Part shown: in pieces, positions 8,085 to 16,225 of the stretch
Position numbering within the stretch: the stretch's first letter is position 1
How the letters are laid out: each line of letters starts with the position of its first letter
From: Streptomyces reniochalinae
GTDB taxonomy: Bacteria; Actinomycetota; Actinomycetes; Streptomycetales; Streptomycetaceae
DNA length: 64,000 nucleotides
Assembly (NCBI RefSeq): GCF_003323735.1
Contig: NZ_QOIM01000030.1
Location: 245,851 to 309,850 of the forward strand
Direction of reading: 5' to 3'
Translations under genes and position numbers: made by a program
The notes under the pieces: generated by a model
What the model saw: only the letters and a program-made list of their open reading frames with translations
Told to the model about the DNA's origin: nothing
Databases searched by the model: none

Positions 8085-9689
8085 TCACAGCGGGATGTTG
8101 CCGTGCTTCTTCGGCGGAAGCTGCTCGCGCTTGGTGCGCAGCGTGCGCAGACCGCGGGTGATGTGACGGCGGGTCTCGGCGGGACGGATCACCGCGTCCA
8201 CATAGCCGCGCTCGGCCGCCACGTACGGATTGAGCAGCGCGTCCTCGTACTCCTGCGTGAGCTGGGCGCGCAGCTCCTCGGTCTCCTGCGGGGTGCCGGC
8301 GGCGGCCAGCTTCTTGCGGTGCAGGATGTTGACCGCGCCCTGCGCGCCCATGACGGCGATCTGCGCCGTCGGCCAGGCGAAGTTGAGGTCCGCGCCCAGG
8401 TGCTTGGAGCCCATCACGTCGTACGCGCCGCCGAACGCCTTCCGCGTGATCACCGTGACCAGCGGCACCGTCGCCTCCGCGTACGCGTAGATCAGCTTGG
8501 CGCCGCGCCGGATGATCCCGTCGTACTCCTGGTCGGTCCCCGGCAGGAAGCCCGGGACGTCCACGAACGTGAGGACCGGCACGTTGAACGCGTCGCAGGT
8601 GCGCACGAACCGCGCCGCCTTCTCGCTCGCGTCGATGTTCAGACACCCCGCGAACTGCAACGGCTGGTTGGCCACCACCCCGACCGGCTGGCCCTCGATC
8701 CTGCCGAAACCGGTGACGATGTTCGGCGCGAACAGCGCCTGCGTCTCCAGGAACTCCCCGTCATCCAGCACGTGCTCGATGACGCCGTGCATGTCGTACG
8801 GCTGGTTCGCCGAGTCCGGGATGAGCGTGTCCAGCTCACGGTCCTCGTCCGAGGTCTCCAGATCCGCCTCCTCGGGGAAGACCGGCGGCTCCGAGAGGTT
8901 GTTGGACGGAAGGTAGGAGAGCAGCGCCTTCACGTACTCGATCGCGTCCTTCTCGTCACCCGCCAGGTGATGTGCCACCCCGGACGTGGCGTTGTGCGTA
9001 CGGGCACCGCCCAGCTCCTCGAACCCGACGTCCTCACCCGTGACCGTCTTGATCACGTCGGGCCCGGTGATGAACATGTGCGAGGTCTGGTCCACCATCA
9101 CCGTGAAGTCCGTGATGGCGGGCGAATAGACGGCACCGCCCGCGCACGGGCCGAGGATGAGGGAGATCTGCGGAATCACGCCGGAGGCGTGCGTGTTGCG
9201 GCGGAAGATCTCCGCGAACAGGCCGAGTGCCGCCACGCCCTCCTGGATACGGGCGCCGCCGCCGTCGTTGATGCCGATGATCGGACAGCCCGTCTTCAGC
9301 GCGAAGTCCATCACCTTGACGATCTTCTCGCCGTAGACCTCGCCCAGGGCGCCGCCGAAGATCGTGAAATCCTGCGAGAAGACGCAGACGGGGCGGCCGT
9401 CGATGGTGCCGTAGCCCGTGACGACACCGTCGCCGTAGGGACGGTTCGCCTCCAGACCGAAGTTCGTCGAACGGTGGCGGGCGAACTCGTCCAGCTCCGT
9501 GAACGAGCCCTCGTCCAGCAGGAGTTCCACGCGCTCGCGCGCGGTCAATTTGCCCTTCGCGTGCTGCTTGTCCACCGCGCGCTCCGAGCCCGCGTGCACG
9601 GCTTCCTTCGTGCGGTGCTCGAAATCCGCGAGTTTGCCCGCGGTGGTGTGGATGTCGATGTCGTCGATGTCTGGGCTGGGCGAGGACAT
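8085..9689 (-). CDS. pccB: Propionyl-CoA carboxylase beta chain (carboxyltransferase)
   Basis: This 534-residue protein has the two crotonase-like halves of acyl-CoA carboxyltransferases. The N-terminal half includes [20 protein letters not shown] and [20 protein letters not shown]. The C-terminal half includes [20 protein letters not shown] and [20 protein letters not shown], the oxyanion-hole glycines that bind carboxybiotin. It transfers CO2 from the biotinylated alpha chain (AccA2) to propionyl-CoA, giving methylmalonyl-CoA. AGGAG precedes the ATG. The gene heads the leftward pccB-pccE-mmpB-maf run, and birA diverges from it across a 362-base gap. Confidence 0.95.
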   Translation of the reverse strand: MSSPSPDIDDIDIHTTAGKLADFEHRTKEAVHAGSERAVDKQHAKGKLTARERVELLLDEGSFTELDEFARHRSTNFGLEANRPYGDGVVTGYGTIDGRPVCVFSQDFTIFGGALGEVYGEKIVKVMDFALKTGCPIIGINDGGGARIQEGVAALGLFAEIFRRNTHASGVIPQISLILGPCAGGAVYSPAITDFTVMVDQTSHMFITGPDVIKTVTGEDVGFEELGGARTHNATSGVAHHLAGDEKDAIEYVKALLSYLPSNNLSEPPVFPEEADLETSDEDRELDTLIPDSANQPYDMHGVIEHVLDDGEFLETQALFAPNIVTGFGRIEGQPVGVVANQPLQFAGCLNIDASEKAARFVRTCDAFNVPVLTFVDVPGFLPGTDQEYDGIIRRGAKLIYAYAEATVPLVTVITRKAFGGAYDVMGSKHLGADLNFAWPTAQIAVMGAQGAVNILHRKKLAAAGTPQETEELRAQLTQEYEDALLNPYVAAERGYVDAVIRPAETRRHITRGLRTLRTKREQLPPKKHGNIPL

Positions 9690-10039
9690 CTCGGAGGGCT
9701 CCTAACCGTCACGGGGTGGCTACCGATCCGTAGGCTATCTGCGGTGTGGGCGTTACGGAGTGCGTCATTGGCCACACCGCCAGCACCCTTTTCGCTGTCG
9801 CCGCGCCCTTTCTCCCCGTCTCCGAGCACCTCTCACCTCAGAGGTAACTCCTTCCTGCCCAGGGCGGCTCCTAGGGGGGCGGAGCCCCAAACAGAGAGCA
9901 CACCTCGGGGCTGGGCGGCCCCACAGAAAGACGGAGGCCATGGGGGCCCGCCCTACAAGGAAGGGGCGAGGGGCGAAGCCCCGGCAAAACGGGTCAGGGG
10001 CCGGTTTCATGGGCAGAGGTGACAGCCGAGGGCGGCACA
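9690..10039. other. Gene-free pccB-birA intergenic region with a repeat-family copy
   Basis: No gene is supported here. At 9869-9890 there is a CCTAGGGGGGCGGAGCCCC element, and a second GGGGCGAAGCCCC palindrome lies near 9965. Both relate to the block at 1195-1610, including the CTAG end and the nearby CCATGGGGGCC string. The pccB promoter must lie close to 9690-9780; GATAGCCTAC on the minus strand is a candidate -10. Confidence 0.6.
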
Positions 10040-10051
10040 TAGTGTGGCGGT

Positions 10052-10921
10052 ATGACGCCCAACCGCTGGTCGGACCTGTCCCGCCCCCCGCTCAACCAGA
10101 CGGCCCTCCGCCGCGCCCTCCTCCACGAGGGGACCCCTCTCCACGAGGGGGACGTGCTCTGGACGCACCTGGAGGTGCTCGAGTCCGTCAACTCGACCCA
10201 CACGGAGCTGGTCTCCCGCACCCGCGCGGGCGAAGCCCGCCCCGGCACCGTCCTCGTCGCGGAGGAGCAGACCGCGGGCCGGGGCCGCCTGGACCGCGCG
10301 TGGAGCGCCCCGGCCAGATCGGGGCTCTTCTTCTCCGTGCTGCTGCGCCCGGCCGCGGCAGCCGAGCGCTGGGGCTGGATCCCGCTTCTGGCGGGGGTCG
10401 CCGCGGCGGGCGCGCTCGCCCGTACCGCGGGCGTCGACACGGGGCTGAAGTGGCCGAACGACATCCTGGCCACGGGGGCGGACGAGGAGCGGAAGATCGG
10501 CGGGATCCTCGCGGAGCGCGTGGACGACGAGCACGTCGTGCTCGGCATGGGGGTGAACGTCACGCTGCGCGAGGAGGAGCTGCCGGTTCCCACGGCGGGC
10601 TCGCTCGCCCTGGCGGGCGCCCAGGGCACGGACCGCGACCCGATTCTGCGTGCCGTGCTGCGCGCGTTCGAGGACTGGTACGGGCGCTGGACGGCGGCGG
10701 ACGGCGATCCCACGGCCTGCGGCGTCCTGGAGGCGTACGCGGCGGGCTGCGTGACGCTGGGCCGCTCGGTACGGGCGATGCTGCCGGGCGGGGAGGAGCT
10801 GCTGGGGGAGGCCGTGGCCGTGGACGGGGACGGCAGGCTGGTCATCGCCTCGGAACAGGGTGTGCAGCGTCCGGTAGCGGCCGGTGACATCGTCCATCTG
10901 CGTCCGGCGACCGGTAAGTGA
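10052..10921 (+). CDS. birA: Biotin--[acetyl-CoA-carboxylase] ligase
   Basis: This 289-residue class I biotin protein ligase lacks an N-terminal helix-turn-helix, so it is an enzyme rather than a repressor. It carries the biotin/AMP loop AEEQTAGRGRLDRAWSAPAR, the GLFFSVLLRP strand, TGLKWPNDIL with the catalytic lysine, and KIGGILAE. The C-terminal SH3-like cap begins near GRSVRAMLPGG. It forms biotinyl-5'-AMP and attaches biotin to the MKM lysine of carrier domains such as AccA2. TAGTGT lies six bases before the ATG with no Shine-Dalgarno sequence, suggesting a leaderless message. It diverges from the pccB operon. Confidence 0.95.
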   Translation: MTPNRWSDLSRPPLNQTALRRALLHEGTPLHEGDVLWTHLEVLESVNSTHTELVSRTRAGEARPGTVLVAEEQTAGRGRLDRAWSAPARSGLFFSVLLRPAAAAERWGWIPLLAGVAAAGALARTAGVDTGLKWPNDILATGADEERKIGGILAERVDDEHVVLGMGVNVTLREEELPVPTAGSLALAGAQGTDRDPILRAVLRAFEDWYGRWTAADGDPTACGVLEAYAAGCVTLGRSVRAMLPGGEELLGEAVAVDGDGRLVIASEQGVQRPVAAGDIVHLRPATGK

Positions 10922-11109
10922 GGTAGCGCACAACTGCCGTATGGTGGGCAATCGGCGGTGACATCGGGTGCCATCGGGCGCCGGGGTCCGGCTCACGGAC
11001 GGTGCCGGTGTGCCGCCGCGAGCAGGAGCGGCAAGAGGAACGGAAGGGCTGTGCGCAGGGACGACGCGAGGGCGCGACGCCACGCCGCGGAGGGTGCGGG
11101 GAGCCCCCG

Positions 11110-12348
11110 GTGACCGCGGACGATCCGGGTGTGCCCCAGCAGGGGCAGGCGGCCGGCTCCCGGGAGAACGACCCGGCGAGCGGCGGGGAGGCCGACCCCG
11201 AGCGCGCCGACTCCGAGCGCCCCGGCCCCGAGCGCACCGGCCCGGCACGCGCCGGCTCGCAGGACCCGGTCGAGGCCAACGCGTTCGCCGAGGACCTGGG
11301 CGAGGCGGAGGTCGTCGAGGACGACACCGATCCCAGCGCGCTGCGGATCGAGGAGCTGATCCTCGGCTCCGCGCGTCAGTACACCCCCTTCCAGGCGGCC
11401 CGTGCGGCGGGCGTCTCGATGGAGTTGGCGTCCCGCTTCTGGCGGGCGATGGGCTTCGCCGACGTCGGGCAGGCGCGCGCGCTGACCGAGGCGGACGTGC
11501 TGGCGCTGCGGCGGCTGTCCGGGCTGGTCGAGGCGGGGCTGCTGAGCGAGCCGATGGCGGTGCAGGTGGCCCGCTCCACGGGGCAGACCACGGCACGGCT
11601 CGCGGACTGGCAGATCGACTCGTTCCTGATGGGGCTGACGGAGCCGCCCGAGCCGGGGATGACGCGCAACGAGGTCACGTTCCCGCTGGTGCAGTTGTTG
11701 CTGCCGGAGCTGGAGGAGTTCCTGGTCTACGTGTGGCGCCGCCAGCTCGCCGCGGCGACCGGGCGGGTCGTGCAGGTCAAGGACGACGACGAGATGGTCA
11801 ACCGCCGCCAGGCCATCGGCTTCGCCGACCTGGTCGGCTTCACCCGGCTGACCCGGCGCCTGGAGGACGAGGAACTGGGCGAGCTGGTCGAGGCGTTCGA
11901 GACGACCGCTGCCGACCTGGTGGCCGCGCACGGCGGGCGGCTCATCAAGGCGCTGGGGGACGAGATCCTCTACGTCGCGGAGGACGCGGGCACGGCCGCC
12001 GAGATCGGGGTGCGGCTGATCGAGACGATGGCGAACGACGAGACCATGCCGGAGCTGCGCGTCGGCATCGCCTTCGGCACGATGACGACCCGGATGGGCG
12101 ACGTCTTCGGCAACACGGTCAACCTCGCCAGCCGGCTGACGTCGATAGCGCCCAAGGACACCGTGCTGGTCGACGGCGCCTTCCGTGCCGAACTGACGGC
12201 CTCGGGGGCCGCTCCCGAGTCGGAGAAGGAGAGCGAGGACCTTTCGGGGTTCCGGTTCGCGCTCCAGCCGCTCTACCAGCGCCCCGTGCGGGGCCTCGGC
12301 GTGGTGGAACCCTGGCTGCTGAGGCGGCGTACCCCGCCGGGTCCCTGA
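11110..12348 (+). CDS. cya: Class III adenylate cyclase
   Basis: This 412-residue cytosolic cyclase starts at the GTG at 11110, preceded by GGGGAG; the open frame continues upstream to 11002 but lacks a better start. An acidic, Pro/Ala-rich N-terminus leads into a helical regulatory domain (IEELILGSARQYTPFQAARA onward) like that of mycobacterial Rv1264-type cyclases. The catalytic domain contains AIGFADLVGFTRLTRRL (first metal aspartate), LIKALGDEILYVAE (lysine and second aspartate) and FGNTVNLASRLTSIAP (transition-state Asn/Arg). It makes cAMP, which in streptomycetes affects germination and antibiotic production. The next downstream gene starts about 100 bases later on its own probable promoter. 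Confidence 0.93.
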   Translation: MTADDPGVPQQGQAAGSRENDPASGGEADPERADSERPGPERTGPARAGSQDPVEANAFAEDLGEAEVVEDDTDPSALRIEELILGSARQYTPFQAARAAGVSMELASRFWRAMGFADVGQARALTEADVLALRRLSGLVEAGLLSEPMAVQVARSTGQTTARLADWQIDSFLMGLTEPPEPGMTRNEVTFPLVQLLLPELEEFLVYVWRRQLAAATGRVVQVKDDDEMVNRRQAIGFADLVGFTRLTRRLEDEELGELVEAFETTAADLVAAHGGRLIKALGDEILYVAEDAGTAAEIGVRLIETMANDETMPELRVGIAFGTMTTRMGDVFGNTVNLASRLTSIAPKDTVLVDGAFRAELTASGAAPESEKESEDLSGFRFALQPLYQRPVRGLGVVEPWLLRRRTPPGP

Positions 12349-12445
12349 CGGCGTGCTCCGCGGGGTGTCCCTGTGCGCGGGGGGTGGGGCCGGGGTACGG
12401 GGTTGTCCCCCGGGAGAAAGCGGCGCGAGCGCTATCGTGACGGCC

Positions 12446-13246
12446 ATGGATCGTGGCGAGCAGGTGTTCGGGGAGTGGGTACGGGTCCGCAAGGACGGGC
12501 ACGTCGCCGAGTTGGTGATGGACCGGAAGGCGGCCATGAACGCCGTCTCGACGGCGTTCGCGGGCGCGCTCGCCGACGCGTGCGCCGCCCTCGCCGAGGA
12601 CGGTGACGTGCGGGCGACGGTGCTGACCTCCACGCACGAGCGCGCGTTCTGCGTCGGCGCCGACCTCAAGGAGCGCAACGCGCTGAGCGACGCGGAACTG
12701 GGCGCCCAGCGTCCGTACACCAGCGCGGCCTACCGGGGCGTGCTGGAGCTGCCGATGCCGACCATCGCCGCCGTGCACGGCTACGCGCTGGGCGGCGGGT
12801 ACGAGCTGGCGCTCTCCTGCGACCTGATCGTCGCCGACCCCTCGGCCGTGGTCGGGCTGCCCGAGGTGTCCGTCGGCGTGGTGCCGGGCGGCGGCGGCAC
12901 CCAGTTGCTGCCGCGCCGGGTGGGTGCGGCGCGCGCCGCCGAGCTGATCTTCTCCGCGCGCCGGGTGGCGGCCGACGAGGCGCACACGCTCGGTCTCGTC
13001 GACCAGCTCGCACAGGCGGGCGAGGACCGCGCGGAGGCGCTGGCCCTCGCCGGGCGGATCGCGGCGCACTCGCCCGTGGGGCTGCGGGCCGCCAAGCGTG
13101 CGCTGCGCACCGGGTGGGGCATGGACCTGCGGGCCGGTCTCGAGGTGGAGGAGGCCGCCTGGCGAACCGTCGCCTTCTCCGGGGACCGCGCCGAGGGGGT
13201 CGCGGCCTTCAACGAGAAGCGGAAGCCCGACTGGCCGGGGGCCTGA
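12446..13246 (+). CDS. Enoyl-CoA hydratase/isomerase family protein
   Basis: This 266-residue crotonase-fold protein has the CoA-binding and oxyanion segments AFCVGADLKERNAL and AAVHGYALGGGYELALSCDL. The catalytic glutamate region is VVGLPEVSVGVVPGGGGTQL. These support hydration of trans-2-enoyl-CoA in beta-oxidation, although crotonase members vary in reaction. The C-terminal helices (AKRALRTGWGMDLRAGLEVE) are typical. The ATG at 12446 is chosen because TATCGT lies seven bases before it and the open frame further upstream has no family similarity. A GTG at 12437 is an alternative. Confidence 0.9.
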   Translation: MDRGEQVFGEWVRVRKDGHVAELVMDRKAAMNAVSTAFAGALADACAALAEDGDVRATVLTSTHERAFCVGADLKERNALSDAELGAQRPYTSAAYRGVLELPMPTIAAVHGYALGGGYELALSCDLIVADPSAVVGLPEVSVGVVPGGGGTQLLPRRVGAARAAELIFSARRVAADEAHTLGLVDQLAQAGEDRAEALALAGRIAAHSPVGLRAAKRALRTGWGMDLRAGLEVEEAAWRTVAFSGDRAEGVAAFNEKRKPDWPGA

Positions 13247-13411
13247 GCCGCCCCTTCTCCCTTCCTCCGGGTCTCCGGGTCTCCGGTCTCCCGGGCTCCG
13301 GGCCGCGAGATGTGCCAAGAGGGCCCCGCCGCGCACGTGTCGTACGTAGAGTGAGGCTCTCCGTAGGGGGTCGCGCGGCAGAACGCCACGAAGCCTCCTA
13401 ATCTTGGCCGT

Positions 13412-14653
13412 ATGGGCCGAATACGTCAGAACGGGGACGCGGACGCGCGCCTGAGCGCCGTCGTGGGGCTGTCGCAGGCCATGGCGGCGGCGCAGACCTC
13501 CGCCCCCGCGCCGGCCCCGACCTCCCCCGGTGCGGCACACGACCCAGAGGCCGTCGCCGCCCTCTCGCACCGGGACATCGCCCACGCGGCCGCGCGGGGC
13601 GCGTGCGAGGCCATGGGCGGCACGTTCGCGGCGATCTCCGTCTGGGAGCGGGCGCGCGGGCGGCTGCGCGTTCTGGTCAACGTGGGGGACCGGGCGCCGG
13701 GGGAGGCCGAGTTCCCCGACGACGAGTCCTACCCCGCGCACGACTTCCCGCAGATCGCCGAGTCGCTGCACGAACGCTGGGCGGGCGGCGCCCGTGCCCC
13801 GGCCTGGGTGGAGGACGAGGAGGGACCGCTCCGGGACGGCGACCAGGAGGCGCCCGGCTACCGGCGGGTGGCGGTGTGGCGCCGCCGGGGCCGGGGCTCG
13901 GGCGTGATCGCCCCGATCGTGCTGCACGGGCGCGCCTGGGGTGAGCTGTACGTCGCCAGGGCCGCCGACGCGCCCGCCTTCACCAGGAACGACGCCGACT
14001 TCGCCGCTGTACTGGCCGCGCTCATCGCCTCCGGCATCGCGCAGAACGAACGGCTGGAGGAGGTCCGCCGCCTGGCCTACACCGATCCGCTGACCGGCCT
14101 GGCCAACCGCCGCGCCGTCGAGTCGCGGCTGGACGAGGCGGTCGAGCTGCACCGGGATCTCGGCACGGTCGTCAGCCTCGCGGTCTGCGACATCAACGGG
14201 CTCAAGGCCGTCAACGACCAGCACGGCCACGAGGCGGGCGACCGGCTGCTGGAACGGTTCGCCGGGGTACTGGCCGACTGCGCGGCGACGCTGCCAGGCG
14301 CCCTGGCGGGGCGGCTCGGCGGCGACGAGTTCTGCCTGCTGACCGTCGGGCCGACCGCCGACGAGGTGGTGCGTGCCGCCGACGACCTCTGCCACGGCGC
14401 GGCGGCCCTGGAGCTGGGGGAGGGCGTGGCCTGCGGCGTCGCCTCCACCGGCGACCCGGTCGGTGACGTGCGCACGGCCCACCGGATCTTCCGGCTCGCG
14501 GACGCGGCCCAGTACCGGGCCAAGGCGCTGCGCTCGGGCAAGCCGGTGGTGGCGGGCCGCGAGGGCGGACCCGACGACCCCACACTGCGGCTGGCCGCCG
14601 ACCCCGCACCGCCGCCACCCACCCCGGAACGCCGCCGCTTCCGCCGGGGGTGA
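13412..14653 (+). CDS. GAF-GGDEF diguanylate cyclase
   Basis: This 413-residue protein has a GAF-like sensor at about residues 45-205 and a C-terminal GGDEF domain from about 215 (AYTDPLTGLANRRAVESRLD). The active-site loop LAGRLGGDEFCLL is intact, so synthesis of c-di-GMP from two GTP is likely. No membrane segment is seen. It resembles, from memory, the streptomycete c-di-GMP protein at the same chromosomal place (CdgE), but the name is not assigned here. The start has TAATCT seven bases upstream and no Shine-Dalgarno sequence, again suggesting a leaderless mRNA. In Streptomyces, c-di-GMP controls BldD and hence sporulation. The tail is Pro/Arg-rich. Confidence 0.9.
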   Translation: MGRIRQNGDADARLSAVVGLSQAMAAAQTSAPAPAPTSPGAAHDPEAVAALSHRDIAHAAARGACEAMGGTFAAISVWERARGRLRVLVNVGDRAPGEAEFPDDESYPAHDFPQIAESLHERWAGGARAPAWVEDEEGPLRDGDQEAPGYRRVAVWRRRGRGSGVIAPIVLHGRAWGELYVARAADAPAFTRNDADFAAVLAALIASGIAQNERLEEVRRLAYTDPLTGLANRRAVESRLDEAVELHRDLGTVVSLAVCDINGLKAVNDQHGHEAGDRLLERFAGVLADCAATLPGALAGRLGGDEFCLLTVGPTADEVVRAADDLCHGAAALELGEGVACGVASTGDPVGDVRTAHRIFRLADAAQYRAKALRSGKPVVAGREGGPDDPTLRLAADPAPPPPTPERRRFRRG

Positions 14654-14659
14654 GCTCCG

Positions 14660-14800
14660 GCGGCTCTCCAGGGCCTGTCGGCTCTCCAGGGCCCGCCGGT
14701 TCGAGGACCTGCCGACTCCGGGGCCTGGCGGTTGGAGGGCCTGCCGACTCCGGGGCCTGGCGGCTCCAGGGTCCCGGTCGGTGGAGGGGCCCCGAGCGCG
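14660..14800. repeat. Short tandem repeats after the GGDEF gene
   Basis: A 24-base unit starting CCTGCCGACTCCGGGGCC occurs perfectly twice, at 14708-14731 and 14740-14763 (32-base period). Weaker copies of GGCTCTCCAGGGCCTG surround it at 14665-14695. No coding potential is seen. The block ends at the MITE-like element. Confidence 0.7.
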
Positions 14801-14815
14801 CGGCGCGAGTCCTAG

Positions 14816-15023
14816 GTCGTGTCTTCAAAGTCCCGCCTGCCTGGCGGCGCCTGGCACGCACGCTCGCGGCGTTGTCGTCGGTCGCCGCTTCCCCCAGGGC
14901 TCGGCTTCGCTCGCCCCGGGAGGTGCCCCCACGCAGGGACTCCCTCCTCCGCCTTGCGAGCGCACGCACCAGACACCGCCAGGCCCGCCCTCCGGGCGGA
15001 CGCCGCTACTTTGAAGACACTCC
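14816..15023. mobile_element. MITE-like palindromic element flanked by CTAG
   Basis: This 208-base element has inverted ends. The left end has GTGTCTTCAAAGT at 14819-14831 and the right end has the exact complement ACTTTGAAGACAC at 15008-15020. Similarity continues inward as an imperfect long palindrome (CCTGGCGGCGCCTGGCACGC against a complementary CCTGGCGGTGTCTGGTGCGT). Both flanks are CTAG (14812-14815 and 15024-15027), consistent with a four-base target duplication. It encodes nothing and would need a transposase in trans. The right CTAG overlaps the stop codon of the hydrolase gene. Confidence 0.7.
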
Positions 15024-15887
15024 CTAGCGGTCTGTCGGCGGCAGCGTGTCGCGCAGCGCCTGGGCGAAGGCGGCCGGGTGTTCGACGCAGCCCACGTGCC
15101 CGCCCGGGAACTGCCGGCACACGGCGCCCACCGCCTCGGCCAGAGCGGTGGCCATCGTGTGCTGGAGCTGGCCGCGCGAGGCCCGGCCGACGGCGACGAC
15201 CAGCCGGTCCGCCACACCCTTCAGCTCCGTCAGGTCAGGGGCGTGGTGGCTGAAGGGCCGCAGCACGTTCCGGAGGAAGTGCGCGCTGCTCGCCTCGATC
15301 GCGGCCCGCAACCCGTCGGGCACGGGCGCGGGCTCGCCCACGGCCGGGTCCTCGACGGGTTCCGGTGCGCCGAGGACGGCACCCATGCGGGCGTAGGCGG
15401 CGCCGACCCCCTCGCGCACGGCGGTCTCCTGGATTCCGGTGAAGGCGGCCAGGACGGGATGCGGGTCCGGCAGCACGCGGATCAGCGGCGGCTCGTGGGC
15501 GATGACGAGCCGCAGGCGCTCCGGGTGCCGCGTCAGCAGTTCGACGGCTGCCACAGCGCCCGAACTGGTGCCGAGGACGGTGGCGGGCTCGTCGGGGGAG
15601 AGCAGGTCGAGCAGGCGCCGCGCGTCGGCCGCGTGCACCTCGACCGCCTGTTCCTGGTCCGGGGAGTCCAGTGGGCTGCCGCTGATGCCGCGCGGCGCGT
15701 AGCTCGCGACGGTGAAGCGGTCGGCGAGCAGCGGCGCGACGCCGTGGAAGACGTCCGCGTTCCCGGCGCCGCCCGGTATGAGCAGCAGGAGCGGCCCGGT
15801 GCCGCGCACTTCGTAGCGCAGGGTGGCGCCCGGGACGGGCAGGACGCCGACGCGCGGTGCGGTGGCGTCGGCGGGCAGGTCACTCAT
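15024..15887 (-). CDS. Alpha/beta hydrolase
   Basis: This 287-residue alpha/beta-hydrolase starts MSDLPADATAPRVGVLPVPG. The oxyanion loop is LLLLIPGGAGNADVFHGVAP, the nucleophile elbow VLGTSSGAVAAVELL contains the G-x-S-x-G-like serine, and the C-terminal FPGGHVGCVEHPAAF carries the catalytic histidine. Substrate is not predictable. GAAGGAG precedes the ATG at 15887; an upstream open frame to 16073 is a low-complexity artefact. The TAG stop lies within the CTAG flank of the adjacent MITE-like element, so the last codon or codons could have been affected by insertion, though the length looks normal. Confidence 0.88.
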   Translation of the reverse strand: MSDLPADATAPRVGVLPVPGATLRYEVRGTGPLLLLIPGGAGNADVFHGVAPLLADRFTVASYAPRGISGSPLDSPDQEQAVEVHAADARRLLDLLSPDEPATVLGTSSGAVAAVELLTRHPERLRLVIAHEPPLIRVLPDPHPVLAAFTGIQETAVREGVGAAYARMGAVLGAPEPVEDPAVGEPAPVPDGLRAAIEASSAHFLRNVLRPFSHHAPDLTELKGVADRLVVAVGRASRGQLQHTMATALAEAVGAVCRQFPGGHVGCVEHPAAFAQALRDTLPPTDR

Positions 15888-16188
15888 GGGCCGTGATCTC
15901 CTTCTCCGTGAGGTGCTGGTGCAGGTGCTGCTCGGTGCCGGTGCCGGTGCCGGTGTCCGTGCCCGGGACTTCCTCGCGCGGGCCGGCGCGGACAGCGCCA
16001 GGTCGTCCAGGCCCGCCTCGCCGGCCGGTGCGGCAGCCGCCCCGGCGATGCGCTCCACTCGGCCCGCCCGCACCGTGCGTCCCCCGTCTCTCCTCGCCGG
16101 CCCGCCGCGGCTCGTGCCGCCGCGAGCCTAGAGCCAGGGGCTCTGGGAGAGCACCTGATTTCCCCGGGACGGTCGGAGGCGGGCGACC
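15888..16188. other. Hydrolase-hutH divergent intergenic region
   Basis: No gene is supported in these 300 bases. A run of GGTGCC/GGTGCT repeats lies at 15907-15960. The hydrolase ribosome-binding site is at the left edge and the hutH promoter at the right edge. Confidence 0.5.
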
Positions 16189-16217
16189 GTGACAGATGGC
16201 AATTCACTCATTAGTGT
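16189..16217 (+). promoter_or_regulatory. hutH promoter, leaderless
   Basis: GTGACA (16189-16194), a 17-base spacer and TAGTGT (16212-16217) make a near-consensus vegetative promoter. The ATG at 16226 follows eight bases later, so the transcript probably starts at the ATG. Confidence 0.6.
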
Positions 16218-16225
16218 TTCTGAAT

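Noticed and set aside
10993..12720. 575-codon minus frame opposite the adenylate cyclase
   Set aside because: No start signal or recognisable domain; shadow of the cyclase.
12119..14482. 787-codon minus frame opposite the hydratase and GGDEF genes
   Set aside because: Antisense shadow; both plus genes have intact catalytic motifs.
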